NCBI GenBank assembly: GCA_016712625.1
Contig: JADJQQ010000002.1
Span: 1-64,000 of the forward strand
Direction of reading: 5' to 3'
DNA from: Candidatus Competibacteraceae bacterium
GTDB lineage: Bacteria > Pseudomonadota > Gammaproteobacteria > Competibacterales > Competibacteraceae
DNA length: 64,000 bases
Positions within the stretch are counted from its first letter, which is position 1. Every line of letters begins with the position of its first letter. The notes beneath the pieces were generated by a model, which saw only the letters and a list, made by a program, of their open reading frames with translations, did not search any database and was not told the origin of the DNA. The translations under genes and the position numbers were made by a program. Below, one piece after another: positions 44,270-54,370 of the stretch.

Positions 44270-46708
44270 TTAACCCACCTGCTGCAAGGGCTGGAACTCG
44301 TGCGCATCCACCCGGCCGCTGGCGCGTTCCGCCCACGGGTCGATTTGGGCGTAGCGCTGCGATTCCAGGAAGCGAGCATAAAGGGCCTGGCGGCCTTCCT
44401 CGTCCTCGACCAGCCGCGCTTTGACATAGCCAAGCCCAACCCGTTCGATCCACGGCGCGGTGCGTTCCAGATAGCGCCCTTCCTCGCGGTACAGCTGCAT
44501 GAATGCTCCGGCGTACTCCATCGCCTCATTCTCAGTAGCTACCTTGCATAACAAATCGGTGCCGCGCAGCTTGATGCCGCCGTTACCGCCGACATGCAGT
44601 TCATAGCCGGAATCGACGCAGACCACCCCGAAATCCTTGATGGTGGCCTCGGCGCAGTTGCGCGGGCAACCGGACACCGCCATCTTGAATTTGTGCGGCG
44701 TCCACGATCCCCAGGTCATCTTTTCCAGCTTGACGCCCAGCCCGGTCGAATCCTGGGTGCCGAACCGGCACCATTCCGAACCGACGCAGGTTTTCACCGT
44801 GCGCAGCGACTTGCCATAAGCGTGGCCGGACACCATCCCGGCGGCGTTGAGATCGGCCCAGACCTTGGGCAAATCGTCCTTTTTTATCCCCAACAAATCG
44901 ATGCGCTGACCGCCAGTGATCTTGACGGTCGGCACCTGGAATTTATCGGCCACATCGGCGATGGCGCGCAATTCCTTGGCGTTGGTCACCCCGCCCCAAA
45001 TGCGCGGCACCACCGAATAGGTCCCGTCTTTTTGGATATTGGCGTGAACCCGCTCGTTGATGAAGCGCGATTGTGAATCGTCCTGGGCTTCGCCAGGCCA
45101 AGTGGCCAGCAGATAAAAATTGATGGCGGGGCGGCAGGAATGGCAACCGTCCGGCGTTTTCCATTCCATGAATTCGAACACCGCTCGCAAGTAGGTCAAA
45201 TGCTGTTCGCGGATGGTCTTGCGCACCTGATCGTGGCTGTGCTCGGTACAGGCGCACAGCGGTTTTTCCTTGGATGTTTTGGAATAATCGCCGACGGTGG
45301 CCGCCAGCAGTTGCTCCACCAAACCGGTGCAAGAGCCGCACGAAGCCGAGGCTTTGGTGTGGGCGCGAACTTCTTCCAGCGTAAACAGCTTCTGGGCGGT
45401 AATCGCCTTGACAATCGCGCCCTTGCAGACTCCGTTGCAGCCGCAAATTTCGGCGGTATCGGGCATCGCCAGCACATTGTTGCCGCCGCCGTGCCCGGCG
45501 TCGCCCAAATGGGCCTGCCCGAACAGGATGGATTCCCGAAACGCGCCGATGTCGGTGTTTTCGCGCAGCAGTTGAAAATACCAGCTGCCGTCGATGGTAT
45601 CGCCGTACAGCACCGCGCCCTTGACTCGGTTTTCCTTGATGACCAGCTTTTTGTAGACTCCGCGCGCCTGATCGCGCAGCACGATTTCATCGCAGCCGGG
45701 ACCGCCGCTAAACTCGCCCGCCGAGAATACATCGACACCGGTCACCTTGAGCTTGGTGCTGGTTACCGACCCCTGATAGCGGCCGATCCCGTAGCGGGCC
45801 AAATGGTTGGCGCAGACGCGGGCTTGCTCCCACAGCGGCGCGACCAGCCCGTAGCATTGGCCGCGATGCTGCACGCATTCGCCGACCGCGTATATGCGCG
45901 GGTCGTAGGTTTGCAGGGTGTCGTTGGCCACGATGCCACGCTCGCAATAGATACCGGCCTTTTTCGCCAGTGCGATGTTGGGGCGGATACCGACCGCCAT
46001 CACCACCAAATCGGCGGGGATTTCCAGGCCGTCCTTGAAGTGCACGGCGCGCACCCGCTCTTCACCGATCAGGGCAGCGGTATTCGCCCCCATTAGAAAG
46101 CGCAAACCGCGTTCTTCCAAATGGGCGCGCAGCAACTCCGCCGCCGCCGGATCAAGCTGGCGCTCCATCAAGGTGTCGAGCACATGCACGACCGTCACTT
46201 GCATGCCCTGCTTCATGAGGCCGTTAGCGGCTTCCAGGCCAAGCAGACCGCCACCGATGACCACCGCGTGCTGGCCGGTTTGCGCCGCCGCCAGCATGGT
46301 TTCCACATCGTGGATATCTCGAAAACCGATGACACCCGGTAAATCGTTGCCAGGAATCGGCAGGATGAAGGGAGTAGAGCCAGTCGCCAGCAGTAGCCGA
46401 TCATAGCGGGCCACCGTGCCGTCGGTGGCTTCGATTTCGCGCCGCGCCCGATGGATGGCGATCACTTCCCGGCCCGCGTGCAAGGTAATCCCGCGTTCGG
46501 CGTACCAATCCAGATCGTTGATCATGATTTGATCGACGGTCTTTTCGCCCGCCAGCACCGGCGACAACAGGATGCGGTTGTAATTGCCGTGCGGCTCCGC
46601 GCCGAATACGGTGATATCAAATCGATCCGGCGCAATGGCCAGCAGTTCTTCCAGGGTGCGCATCCCGGCCATGCCGTTGCCCACCAGAATCAATTGCTCT
46701 TTGTTCAT
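44270..46708 (-). CDS. nirB: NADH-dependent nitrite reductase large subunit
   Basis: NirB (812 residues) moves electrons from NADH via FAD and iron-sulfur centres to siroheme, reducing nitrite to ammonium. FAD site LVGNGMAGMRTLEELL; NAD site VIGGGLLGLEAANGL; a BFD [2Fe-2S] at CGCNGVCKG with CGSCTG; and the siroheme/[4Fe-4S] cysteines CVGSEWCRFGTQDS and SGCPRNCAEATIKDFG. All are present. First gene of the minus-strand nas operon, divergent from the nitrate transporter. Confidence 0.96.
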   Translation of the reverse strand: MNKEQLILVGNGMAGMRTLEELLAIAPDRFDITVFGAEPHGNYNRILLSPVLAGEKTVDQIMINDLDWYAERGITLHAGREVIAIHRARREIEATDGTVARYDRLLLATGSTPFILPIPGNDLPGVIGFRDIHDVETMLAAAQTGQHAVVIGGGLLGLEAANGLMKQGMQVTVVHVLDTLMERQLDPAAAELLRAHLEERGLRFLMGANTAALIGEERVRAVHFKDGLEIPADLVVMAVGIRPNIALAKKAGIYCERGIVANDTLQTYDPRIYAVGECVQHRGQCYGLVAPLWEQARVCANHLARYGIGRYQGSVTSTKLKVTGVDVFSAGEFSGGPGCDEIVLRDQARGVYKKLVIKENRVKGAVLYGDTIDGSWYFQLLRENTDIGAFRESILFGQAHLGDAGHGGGNNVLAMPDTAEICGCNGVCKGAIVKAITAQKLFTLEEVRAHTKASASCGSCTGLVEQLLAATVGDYSKTSKEKPLCACTEHSHDQVRKTIREQHLTYLRAVFEFMEWKTPDGCHSCRPAINFYLLATWPGEAQDDSQSRFINERVHANIQKDGTYSVVPRIWGGVTNAKELRAIADVADKFQVPTVKITGGQRIDLLGIKKDDLPKVWADLNAAGMVSGHAYGKSLRTVKTCVGSEWCRFGTQDSTGLGVKLEKMTWGSWTPHKFKMAVSGCPRNCAEATIKDFGVVCVDSGYELHVGGNGGIKLRGTDLLCKVATENEAMEYAGAFMQLYREEGRYLERTAPWIERVGLGYVKARLVEDEEGRQALYARFLESQRYAQIDPWAERASGRVDAHEFQPLQQVG

Positions 46709-46778
46709 CCGATAGCGCCTCTGAAAAATGCAGCGGTGATCAAATCCTCACCGTCTGCCTATTGACTTAATGAGGCTT

Positions 46779-46794
46779 TGGCACAATCCATGCC
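46779..46794 (+). promoter_or_regulatory. Sigma-54 promoter candidate for the nitrate transporter
   Basis: TTGGCACAATCCATGC contains GG and GC with the required 10-base gap and the TGGCAC -24 element. It points to the plus-strand transporter gene 270 bases downstream. Nitrogen-controlled (RpoN/NtrC) expression of nitrate assimilation is common, which supports the call. Confidence 0.6.
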
Positions 46795-46865
46795 ATTCAG
46801 GAAATTGTCCCTAATGCATTCATCTTGAATAATTTTTCTGAATCAATGGTCTGCCTTCACTCGCA

Positions 46866-46917
46866 GGGCAGCCATTGCGGCTGCCCCAACATCGGGCAGC
46901 GTTCGCACCGACTGCCC
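46866..46917 (+). promoter_or_regulatory. Two tandem hairpins in the transporter leader, possible ANTAR (NasT/NasR) target
   Basis: GGGCAGCC-ATTGC-GGCTGCCC (46866-46886) is a perfect 8-bp hairpin whose small loop has A first and G fourth. Seven bases later GGGCAG/CTGCCC (46894-46917) forms a second stem. Paired hairpins of this kind in nas leaders bind ANTAR antiterminators. The second loop does not match the consensus well and no clear terminator follows. Confidence 0.35.
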
Positions 46918-47062
46918 CGCGCTGATGCGATGCACCATTGCTAATAAGGGAACCCGGCTTTTCCACGGGAGATGAAAGCGCTGCCAATCAAGCGATTCCC
47001 GCTGTTGGCCCATCCGTTGCTAAAGGCCGCTCATGCCTCGTTCCTAACAGGAGTTGCCATCC

Positions 47063-48529
47063 ATGCGCGTCACCAAAATTAACTTGCTGTCGTTTAGCGG
47101 CAATACCCGCATCTTGCATCTGAGTTGGCTGGCGTTTTTCATCAGCTTCGTGATGTGGTTCAACCATGCGCCGCTGCTGGCCTCGATCCGCGACACCTTT
47201 CAACTGAGCGACGCGCAGGTGAAGGCGCTGTTGATTTTGAACGTGGCGCTGACCATTCCGGTGCGGATTCTGGTGGGGATGCTGGTCGATAAATTCGGCC
47301 CGCGCCTCATGTACGCCGTACTGCTGGCGGTGTGCGGGGCGCTGTGTTTTTTCTTTGCCTTGGCCACGACTTACGAGATGCTGGCCTTGGGTCGGCTGTT
47401 GCTTGGCTGCGTGGGCGCGAGCTTCGTCATCGGCATCCGATTGATCTCCGAATGGTTTCCAGCCAAACAGGTTGGCCTGGCGGAAGGGATTTACGGCGGC
47501 TGGGGTAACTTCGGTTCGGCGGCGGCGGCGCTGTCCTTGCCGTTAGTAGCGCTGGCGTTCGGCGGCCCGGAAGCGTGGCGTTGGGCGGTGGCGGTCACTG
47601 GCGTGATCGCGCTGGTTTATGCCATCATTTTCTATGCGCTGGCCAGCGATACCCCGAAAGGCTCGACTTACTTCAAACCGAAAAAACTCGGTGCGATGGA
47701 AGTAACCAGTCGCGGCGATTTAGCGCTGTACGCCGCCATGCAGATTCCGATGACAGCGGCGCTAGTGGTACTGACCTGGAAGCTGTCACCGGCGGGGTTG
47801 AAGCTGATCGACGATAGCACGGCGACGATGATTTATGGTGGCCTAGCCGCGCTGCTGGCCTGGAATCTGTGGCAGTGCTTAAGCGTCAACCGCGAGGTTC
47901 TGGCCGGTCAGGTGGTACCGGAGCTCCATCGCTACAAATTCAAACAGGTGGCGATTCTATCCTTGGCCTACGCGGTGGCTTTTGGCTCCGAAATTGCCGT
48001 GGTATCGATGTTACCCTTGTATTTCAAGGATATGTACAACCTAACGCTGGTGCAAGCGGGTTTGGTGGGTTCCAGTTTCGCCATCATGAATCTGTTTGCC
48101 CGTCCGGCGGGCGGCCTGATTTCCGACCGCATTGGCCGCAAGCGCACCATGAGTTTGGTGATGATGGGGATTGCCGCCGGTTATTTCGCCATGAGTTTCA
48201 TGGGCGAGTGGCCGTTGTGGGCGGCGGTGACGACGACGGTGCTGTGCTCGTTCTTCGTGCAAGCGGGGTGTGGGGCGGTGTACGGCATCGCGCCGCTGAT
48301 CAAGCGCCGTCTGACTGGCCAGATCGCCGGCATTACTGGTGCGTACGGCAATGTCGGCAGCGTGGCGTTTCTCACCGTACTGTCATTTGTGACGCCTGCG
48401 ATATTCTTTCTGGTCATCGCCGTCACCGCCGTGGTGGCGCTGGCGGTGGTGCAATGGCTGGATGAACCCGCGGGCCAAATGGCCGAGATTCTTCCCGATG
48501 GGACGGTGCAGTTAATTGATGTGGCCTGA
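47063..48529 (+). CDS. Nitrate/nitrite MFS transporter, NarK/NasA type
   Basis: A 488-residue major-facilitator protein with twelve hydrophobic helices. Signatures include FFISFVMWFNHAPLLASIRD with the substrate arginine in the first helix region, RILVGMLVDKFGPRLMY, GIRLISEWFPAKQVGLAEGI with the nitrate-signature glycines GGWGNFGSAAAAL, and ARPAGGLISDRIGRKRTM. AACAGGAG precedes the ATG. It supplies nitrate to NasA; divergent from nirB. Confidence 0.93.
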   Translation: MRVTKINLLSFSGNTRILHLSWLAFFISFVMWFNHAPLLASIRDTFQLSDAQVKALLILNVALTIPVRILVGMLVDKFGPRLMYAVLLAVCGALCFFFALATTYEMLALGRLLLGCVGASFVIGIRLISEWFPAKQVGLAEGIYGGWGNFGSAAAALSLPLVALAFGGPEAWRWAVAVTGVIALVYAIIFYALASDTPKGSTYFKPKKLGAMEVTSRGDLALYAAMQIPMTAALVVLTWKLSPAGLKLIDDSTATMIYGGLAALLAWNLWQCLSVNREVLAGQVVPELHRYKFKQVAILSLAYAVAFGSEIAVVSMLPLYFKDMYNLTLVQAGLVGSSFAIMNLFARPAGGLISDRIGRKRTMSLVMMGIAAGYFAMSFMGEWPLWAAVTTTVLCSFFVQAGCGAVYGIAPLIKRRLTGQIAGITGAYGNVGSVAFLTVLSFVTPAIFFLVIAVTAVVALAVVQWLDEPAGQMAEILPDGTVQLIDVA

Positions 48530-48555
48530 CACGCGGGGCTGTGCTAGCGGATCGC

Positions 48556-48600
48556 TATCCCTTTCAACACCAGCGTGTTGAAAGGGATAATGCTTTTTAG
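48556..48600 (+). terminator. Rho-independent terminator after the nitrate transporter
   Basis: TATCCCTTTCAACAC pairs perfectly with GTGTTGAAAGGGATA (15 bp, 4-base loop), followed by ATGCTTTTTAG. Confidence 0.85.
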
Positions 48601-48674
48601 AGTGGTTCGCCATGGATAGCTTTGCGCCAAACCACGCCAACACAAATCACTGAAGTCACCGAGAGGGTTGCCCC

Positions 48675-49832
48675 ATGTCCACTCCTTTGTCTGCCGACAT
48701 AGCCTCAAGCCATCAGAACGCTTCCCAAGACGCCTCAAGGCCGCGGGCGCTGCGTTTCTTCCGCTGCCAATGCGGGCGCGCCGTGTTTTTCAGCAACAGC
48801 CGATGCGTCAGTTGCGGCACCGCGCTCGGTTACGAGGTGAGCACCGGTCTGGTCATTCCGCTCGCACCCGTGGAGATCGACACCTGGCAGCAATTCGGCC
48901 AACCAAACGCGCTGATTTATCGCCGTTGCGCGAATTTAGACACGCCTTCAGGTTGTAACTGGCTGGTGCCCGCAACCATCGACATGTCCGCGAATGCTCC
49001 ATTCTGTTTGGCGTGCCAGCTCAACCGGACCGTTCCCGATCTTTCAATCACCGAAAACGGCCGGCTCTGGGGCCTGATTGAAGTCGCCAAACGACGGTTG
49101 GTTTCGTCCTTGCTGGCGCTAGGTTTACCAATCGAGCCGAAACCATCCGATGATTCAAGCCATGGCATCGCCTTTGATTTTCTATCCCCCACGCTAGATC
49201 AGCCCCAGGTCATGACTGGGCATGATGAAGGTGTTATCACGCTGAATATCGAAGAAGCCGACGACGCCAAGCGCGAAAAAATCCGCGCCGCCATGCACGA
49301 ACCGTATCGCACCTTACTCGGTCATTTCCGCCATGAAATCGGTCATTACTACTGGGATCGCCTGGTGCGCGACAGCGGATGGCTTGAACCCTATCGGATG
49401 CTGTTTGGGGACGAACGCGCGGATTACGTCGCCGCCCTCAAGCAGCATTATGAGAACGGCCCACCCGCCGATTGGCGGCAACACTTTGTCACCAGTTATG
49501 CCAGCACTCATCCCTGGGAGGATTGGGCGGAAACCTGGGCGCATTATCTGCATATGGTCGATACGCTAGATACCGCGCGCTCTTTTGGCCTCCAGGCGAA
49601 TCAAATGGACTTTGAAATCGAGCCATTTACCCCGGAGGCTCTTTGGCGCTCCAACACCGCCAATGGCGAAGCCTTCCTGGAATTTTTGAATGCGTGGATT
49701 CGCATCACCGCCGTCATGACCGAGCTGTCGCGCAGCATGGGCCAACCGGATTTTTATCCTTTTGCCCTACCCCACCCCGCCGTTGCAAAACTGCATTTCG
49801 TCCATTCAGTCGTGCAAAATGCGCCAATCTGA
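48675..49832 (+). CDS. Zinc-ribbon putative zinc metallopeptidase (DUF2248-type)
   Basis: A 385-residue cytoplasmic protein. The N-terminal zinc ribbon is CQCGRAVFFSNSRCVSCGTA; a second cysteine set appears at RRCANLDTPSGCNW and CLACQLNRTVPDL. The peptidase site is GHFRHEIGHYYWDRLV (HExxH) with a downstream glutamate in DWAETWAHYLHMVD. This is the architecture of the putative zinc-binding metallopeptidase family. No signal peptide. Biological substrate unknown; neighbouring nitrate genes are probably incidental. Confidence 0.88.
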   Translation: MSTPLSADIASSHQNASQDASRPRALRFFRCQCGRAVFFSNSRCVSCGTALGYEVSTGLVIPLAPVEIDTWQQFGQPNALIYRRCANLDTPSGCNWLVPATIDMSANAPFCLACQLNRTVPDLSITENGRLWGLIEVAKRRLVSSLLALGLPIEPKPSDDSSHGIAFDFLSPTLDQPQVMTGHDEGVITLNIEEADDAKREKIRAAMHEPYRTLLGHFRHEIGHYYWDRLVRDSGWLEPYRMLFGDERADYVAALKQHYENGPPADWRQHFVTSYASTHPWEDWAETWAHYLHMVDTLDTARSFGLQANQMDFEIEPFTPEALWRSNTANGEAFLEFLNAWIRITAVMTELSRSMGQPDFYPFALPHPAVAKLHFVHSVVQNAPI

Positions 49833-49869
49833 ATCCTTGCAATAAGCAAGGCGTGAGTTTTCTTGAAGA

Positions 49870-50583
49870 TCAATAAGCGTGAATTACACTGCCATCAGAG
49901 GCTTGAAGCAATGAATTAGAGGGTGGGCACGCTCTGCGATGATGAGCGAGATAATTCATAATGCTGCCGGCCGTTAATTTGAATGTTGGCGATATATCAT
50001 ATCCCGCACTGCTTAACCCCTTGGCTGTCCATTTGTTACAAGTATTTAACAGGTAATAACGGCCTGTACCCTCATAGAAGTGCGCATCGCCATAAATACC
50101 ACGAGCCAAGGGAATAATCTGGCCGGATTTATCATGACTAAAGCTGCTAGCAAGAAAGGTAATCAATGAATCCAGTTCCGCCTCGGAAACACAAGCGTCC
50201 GACACTTGGCTGTGCGGAAATGATTCATAAGGAGAACGAGGAACGGCAACGACATGAACAATCGCTCCCGTCGCCCAGAGCATGGCTTGTAAAGTGAGTC
50301 CAGTCGTTATTTCTTTCGCTTGATAAAAGCCTTTGTCACCCCAGCCTATTTCGTAGAAAACGGAATTACCGAATCGCCGAGCCAAACCGGGCAGCGCTTG
50401 GTTCAACCTGGAAGCGGGAACCACAAGCCCAGTATGCCAGCCGTGGCTGACAACATAGATTCGGTTGGCTGGAGAATTGTCTGGCGTTTGCTTGGGTTGG
50501 ATGACATAAGGGCTACATGAGCATCCAGCTAACCATCCAAGCAGCAAGAACAGCAAGAGAATTTTTGCAACGCTAAAGACCAT
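49870..50583 (-). CDS. DUF2459 (TIGR02117) lipoprotein
   Basis: The 237-residue protein has a lipoprotein signal (KILLLFLLLGWLAGCSCSP; lipobox LAGC). Family blocks are IYVVSHGWHTGLVVPASRLN, YEIGWGDKGFYQAKEITTG and NTCNKWTAKGLSSAGYDISP, with conserved histidines and a cysteine suggesting a papain-like/NlpC fold. Function not established. It is convergent with the metallopeptidase gene, 35 bases apart. Confidence 0.88.
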   Translation of the reverse strand: MVFSVAKILLLFLLLGWLAGCSCSPYVIQPKQTPDNSPANRIYVVSHGWHTGLVVPASRLNQALPGLARRFGNSVFYEIGWGDKGFYQAKEITTGLTLQAMLWATGAIVHVVAVPRSPYESFPHSQVSDACVSEAELDSLITFLASSFSHDKSGQIIPLARGIYGDAHFYEGTGRYYLLNTCNKWTAKGLSSAGYDISPTFKLTAGSIMNYLAHHRRACPPSNSLLQASDGSVIHAY

Positions 50584-50727
50584 AAAAGTACTTACATTTA
50601 GCGTAACTCACGTCTCGTTCGCTGCGATACGTACTTTTCGTTGGCAATCCATGGGTATTTGAACTATGCCAACACGCTTACTCCTCGGTAGGCCGCCCGC
50701 GATTCCGCGCGGACGGCCGTAGCCGCT

Positions 50728-52169
50728 TTAGATAGCAACCGCCGCTTTTTTCGGCAGCCAGATTTCGCGGTCGATGCCGCGCGCAAGTTCAGGAAATTGG
50801 TCAGGATTGAAAACCGGCTGCTTGCCTTCCTTGGCTTGCCGCAAATAATCGATAGTCAGCTTTTTAACTATCCCGGACAAAGCGACGATGCCGATCAGAT
50901 TGACCGTGGCCATCAGTCCCATGGACGCATCGGCCAGATTCCAAACGATATCCAACTTGCTGATCGCACCCCACAGCACCATGCTCAAACACGCCACGCG
51001 GAGCGCCAGCAAGCCACCCGACTGGTCAAGCTTTAAGAAAAAAATACTGTTTTCGGCGTAAGAATAGTTGCCGATGATCGAGGTAAAGGCGAAGAAAAAG
51101 ATGGCAACGGCGATAAAGATACTACCCGCCGGACCCATATAGGATTCCATCACTACTTGGGTGAGCTTGACGCCAGTGACGCCCGAACCCGGTTGGAACA
51201 GACCAGACAGCAGGATCATCACGGCGGTGGCGGTACAGATCAAAATGGTGTCGATAAAAGGGCCAAGGCCCTGCACGAAACCTTGAGACGCCGGATGGTG
51301 CGGTTGCGGGGTTGCGGTCGCGGCGATGTTGGGCGCGCTACCCATGCCCGCTTCGTTAGAGAACAGACCCCGCTTTATCCCGTTGAGCATGGCCTGACCA
51401 ATACCGTAACCAACCGCGCCGCCCACCGCCTGCTCCAGACCGAACGCGCTGCGCACGATGTGCAGCAGCATGTCAGGCACTTGGGTAATATGGGTGTGAT
51501 CAGCACGAAGATCGCCACCAGCAAATAAATCCCCGCCATGACCGGCACGACGATTTCGGCAAAACGGGCGATGGAGCGCAAGCCCCCAAAGATGATAACG
51601 GCGGCCAACACCACCAATCCGATGCCGGAGGCCAAGGGCGGCAATCCGAACGCGCCGTTCATGGCTTCCGAGATGGAATTCGCTTGCACGGCATTGAACA
51701 CCAAGCCAAACGAGAGCAGCAAGCACAGCGCGAAAATGACGCCAAGCCAATGGTGGCCCAGCCCCAAGGAAATATAATAAGCTGGCCCGCCGCGATATTG
51801 ACCGCTCGGATCGCGGACTTTGTACAGTTGCGCAAGCAGACTTTCCGCGTAACCCGTCGCCATGCCGACCAGGGCGACGATCCACATCCAGAACACAGCC
51901 CCCGGTCCGCCCAGATAAATGGCGATGGCGACGCCAGCCAGGTTGCCGGTGCCTACTCTTGACGCCAAGCTAGTGCAAAGCGCCTGAAACGGCGAAATGC
52001 CCGCGCGGTCAGCGGCGCGGGCATTAAACACCGAGCTGAAATATTTGCCGACATGCCGGAACTGAATAAAGCCGAGATAGACCGTGAAAAAGACGCCGAC
52101 GGCGAGTAGCCCGTAAATCAGTACGTAGCCCCAAAAGATGGTGTTTAAAAAGTCGACTAGGGCGTTCAT
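50728..52169 (-). CDS. Sodium:alanine symporter, AGCS family (one frameshift)
   Basis: AGCS proteins import alanine or glycine with Na+. From the ATG at 52169 the frame encodes FFTVYLGFIQFRHVGKYFSS, CTSLASRVGTGNLAGVAIAI and GGPAYYISLGLGH up to LVAIFVLIT near 51505, where one base too many or too few shifts it into HITQVPDMLLHIVRSAFGLE, GIKRGLFSNEAGMGSAPNIA and IGNYSYAENSIFFL, ending at 50728. GTGNLAG and GLFSNEAGMGSAP are family signatures. Corrected length is about 480 residues. The break is next to a CCC run and may be technical. Confidence 0.88.
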
Positions 52170-52503
52170 CTTTGGATCTGGCCTCCAGTGGCGGTAAAAA
52201 ATTGGCTCTATGAAAAATGAGGTAACGTTATGTTCGCGCGGGACAATACCCGTTTTTATAAGTCGCTGATAAGCTAACAGTATAGACATAACACGCTAAA
52301 GTGCTCGCGTTCGTGATTACCGTCAGGGCGAGCTGCCACCGAGAATTTGGCGCCGATTTGATCCAGATCGCGGTTTACCTCACTATTTTTATATTTTTCA
52401 AATAAATAAAATAGAAAAATACCAAATCCATTTATGAAGACAGGCTCTTACAGGGCCGGAACTTTTCGCGGATCTTTCCAGCAAAAACGCTCTCGCCCCA
52501 ACC

Positions 52504-54228
52504 ATGACCCGCACCCTGCAAATTCATCTCGGCCAATTCTCCGACCAGGGCGCCAAGCCCGCCAATGAGGATTTTTACGGCGCATTGATTCCGGAAGGTG
52601 AGTTGCTGAATTTGAAAGGCGCGGTTTTCGCCATCGCGGACGGGATGAGTTCCAGCGAATCGGCCCGCCTCGCCGCTGAGTGCGCGATCAAGAATTTTCT
52701 CACTGATTACTTTGCCACGCCCGATTCCTGGACGGTGCGGCATTCCGGCGGGCGGGTGCTGAGCGCGCTCAACCGTTGGTTGTACGCTCAGGGTTCGCGG
52801 CTGTTCGACCCGTCGCGCGGCATGGTCACCACCTTCAGCGCGCTGGTGCTAAAATCCACCACCGCCCACCTTTTTCATATCGGCGATACTCGCATCTGGC
52901 GTTTGCGCGACGCCACGCTGGAGCCACTGACCGAGGATCATCACCACTGGGTCAGTCAGGAACGGGTGTATTTAAACCGGGCGTTGGGGGTTGATGCGCA
53001 TTTGGAAATCGATCACCGCAGCCTGCCGGTCGAAGTGGGCGACCGCTATCTGCTGACCACCGACGGCGTGCACGGCTATCTGCCACCCGCCCGGATCAAG
53101 CAAATTATCATTGAGCAAGGCGACCATCTCGACGCCGCCTGTCGCGCCTTGACCGCCGCCGCCCGCGGTGCGGGCAGCCCCGACAATCTGACCTGTCAGT
53201 TACTGCGGATTGATGCGCTGCCACTGCCAGACGCCGATTCGGTGTTTCAGCAATTGACTGAATTGCCGATGCCGCCGCCGCTGGAACCAGGGATGATCCT
53301 GGACGGCTACCGTATTGTGCGAGAACTGCACGCCAGCCCGGCCAGCCAGCTTTATCTAGCGCTCGATACCGAATCGAACCACCAGGTGGTCTTGAAAACC
53401 CCATCGGTCAATTTCGAGGACGATCCTGGCTATCTGGAACGGTTTCGCCACGAAGAATGGGTCGGCCGGCGCATCGACAGCCCCCATGTGGTGAAAATGA
53501 TTGAGCCGGCGCGGCGGCGGCGTTTTCTCTACCACGTCCTGGAGTATCTGGATGGCCAAACCTTGCGCCAGTGGATAACCACCCATTCGCAACCGCCCCT
53601 GAACGAAGCGCAGGCGATTTTGGAGCAGATCGCTCGTGGTATTCGCGCCTTTCATCGGCTGGATATGCTGCACCGCGATTTAAAGCCGGAGAACATCCAC
53701 CTCGACCAGCACGGCACGGCGCGCATCATCGATTTTGGCTCGGTGAAAATCGGCGGCGTGGCTGAAATCGCCTCGTCCGTCAAGCAGACCGATTTGCTCG
53801 GCACCCGAAATTACACCGCGCCAGAGGTTTTACGGGGCGAACCGGCCACCACCAGCGCTGACCTGTTTGCCTTTGGCGTCATCGCTTACGAATTACTGAC
53901 CGGCCACTTGCCCTACCGCGACGCTTTTAGCGGCCCGGTGGATGCCAAACGGCTTACGCAACGGCGCTATCGATCCGCCCGGAGCGAGCGGCCAGATTTA
54001 CCGAACTGGGTGGATGGGGCATTGGAAAAGGCGGTGCGCGCCGATCCAGCCCGCCGCTACACTGTTGAGACGGAACTGCTTTACGATCTGAACCATCCCA
54101 ATGCCGAATTCAACGAACGCCGTCCGTTGCCACTACTGGAGCGAAGTCCGACAGCTTTTTGGCGTGGGGTGGCATGGGGTTCGCTATTACTCAATCTGGT
54201 GCTGTTCTATCTCTTGCATCGACGTTGA
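52504..54228 (+). CDS. Fused PP2C phosphatase and Ser/Thr kinase with membrane anchor
   Basis: A 574-residue bifunctional protein. Residues 1-235 are a PP2C phosphatase (PANEDFYGA, FAIADGMSSSESARL, HIGDTRIWRL, LLTTDGVHGYL, GSPDNLTCQL, the metal aspartates present). Residues about 265-530 are a Hanks-type kinase: VVLKTP lysine, LHRDLKPENIHL, IIDFGSVKIGG, NYTAPEVLRGE. The C-terminus has one helix, GVAWGSLLLNLVLFYLLHRR, anchoring it in the membrane with both enzymes in the cytoplasm. In pseudomonads a similar fusion sits within the nas cluster (between nirB and the nitrate transporter), so a role in nitrogen assimilation is plausible. Its substrate is unknown. Confidence 0.92.
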   Translation: MTRTLQIHLGQFSDQGAKPANEDFYGALIPEGELLNLKGAVFAIADGMSSSESARLAAECAIKNFLTDYFATPDSWTVRHSGGRVLSALNRWLYAQGSRLFDPSRGMVTTFSALVLKSTTAHLFHIGDTRIWRLRDATLEPLTEDHHHWVSQERVYLNRALGVDAHLEIDHRSLPVEVGDRYLLTTDGVHGYLPPARIKQIIIEQGDHLDAACRALTAAARGAGSPDNLTCQLLRIDALPLPDADSVFQQLTELPMPPPLEPGMILDGYRIVRELHASPASQLYLALDTESNHQVVLKTPSVNFEDDPGYLERFRHEEWVGRRIDSPHVVKMIEPARRRRFLYHVLEYLDGQTLRQWITTHSQPPLNEAQAILEQIARGIRAFHRLDMLHRDLKPENIHLDQHGTARIIDFGSVKIGGVAEIASSVKQTDLLGTRNYTAPEVLRGEPATTSADLFAFGVIAYELLTGHLPYRDAFSGPVDAKRLTQRRYRSARSERPDLPNWVDGALEKAVRADPARRYTVETELLYDLNHPNAEFNERRPLPLLERSPTAFWRGVAWGSLLLNLVLFYLLHRR

Positions 54229-54370
54229 AGCAACGGTCTACTCCCGGCCGAACGAACCCGGTTGAAAACCACGAAGAATGAAACAATAAAATTACACTTT
54301 GTCAGCTTGCCTTGCTCTCCACTTCCCCGTATCTTTGTATGTTTGTCATTACTGTCAGGGGGTATAGGCC

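Noticed and set aside
46940..47000. Intrinsic terminator completing the ANTAR leader model
   Set aside because: The CCCG/CGGG pairing near 46951 is short and lacks a T-run, so it was not called as a terminator.
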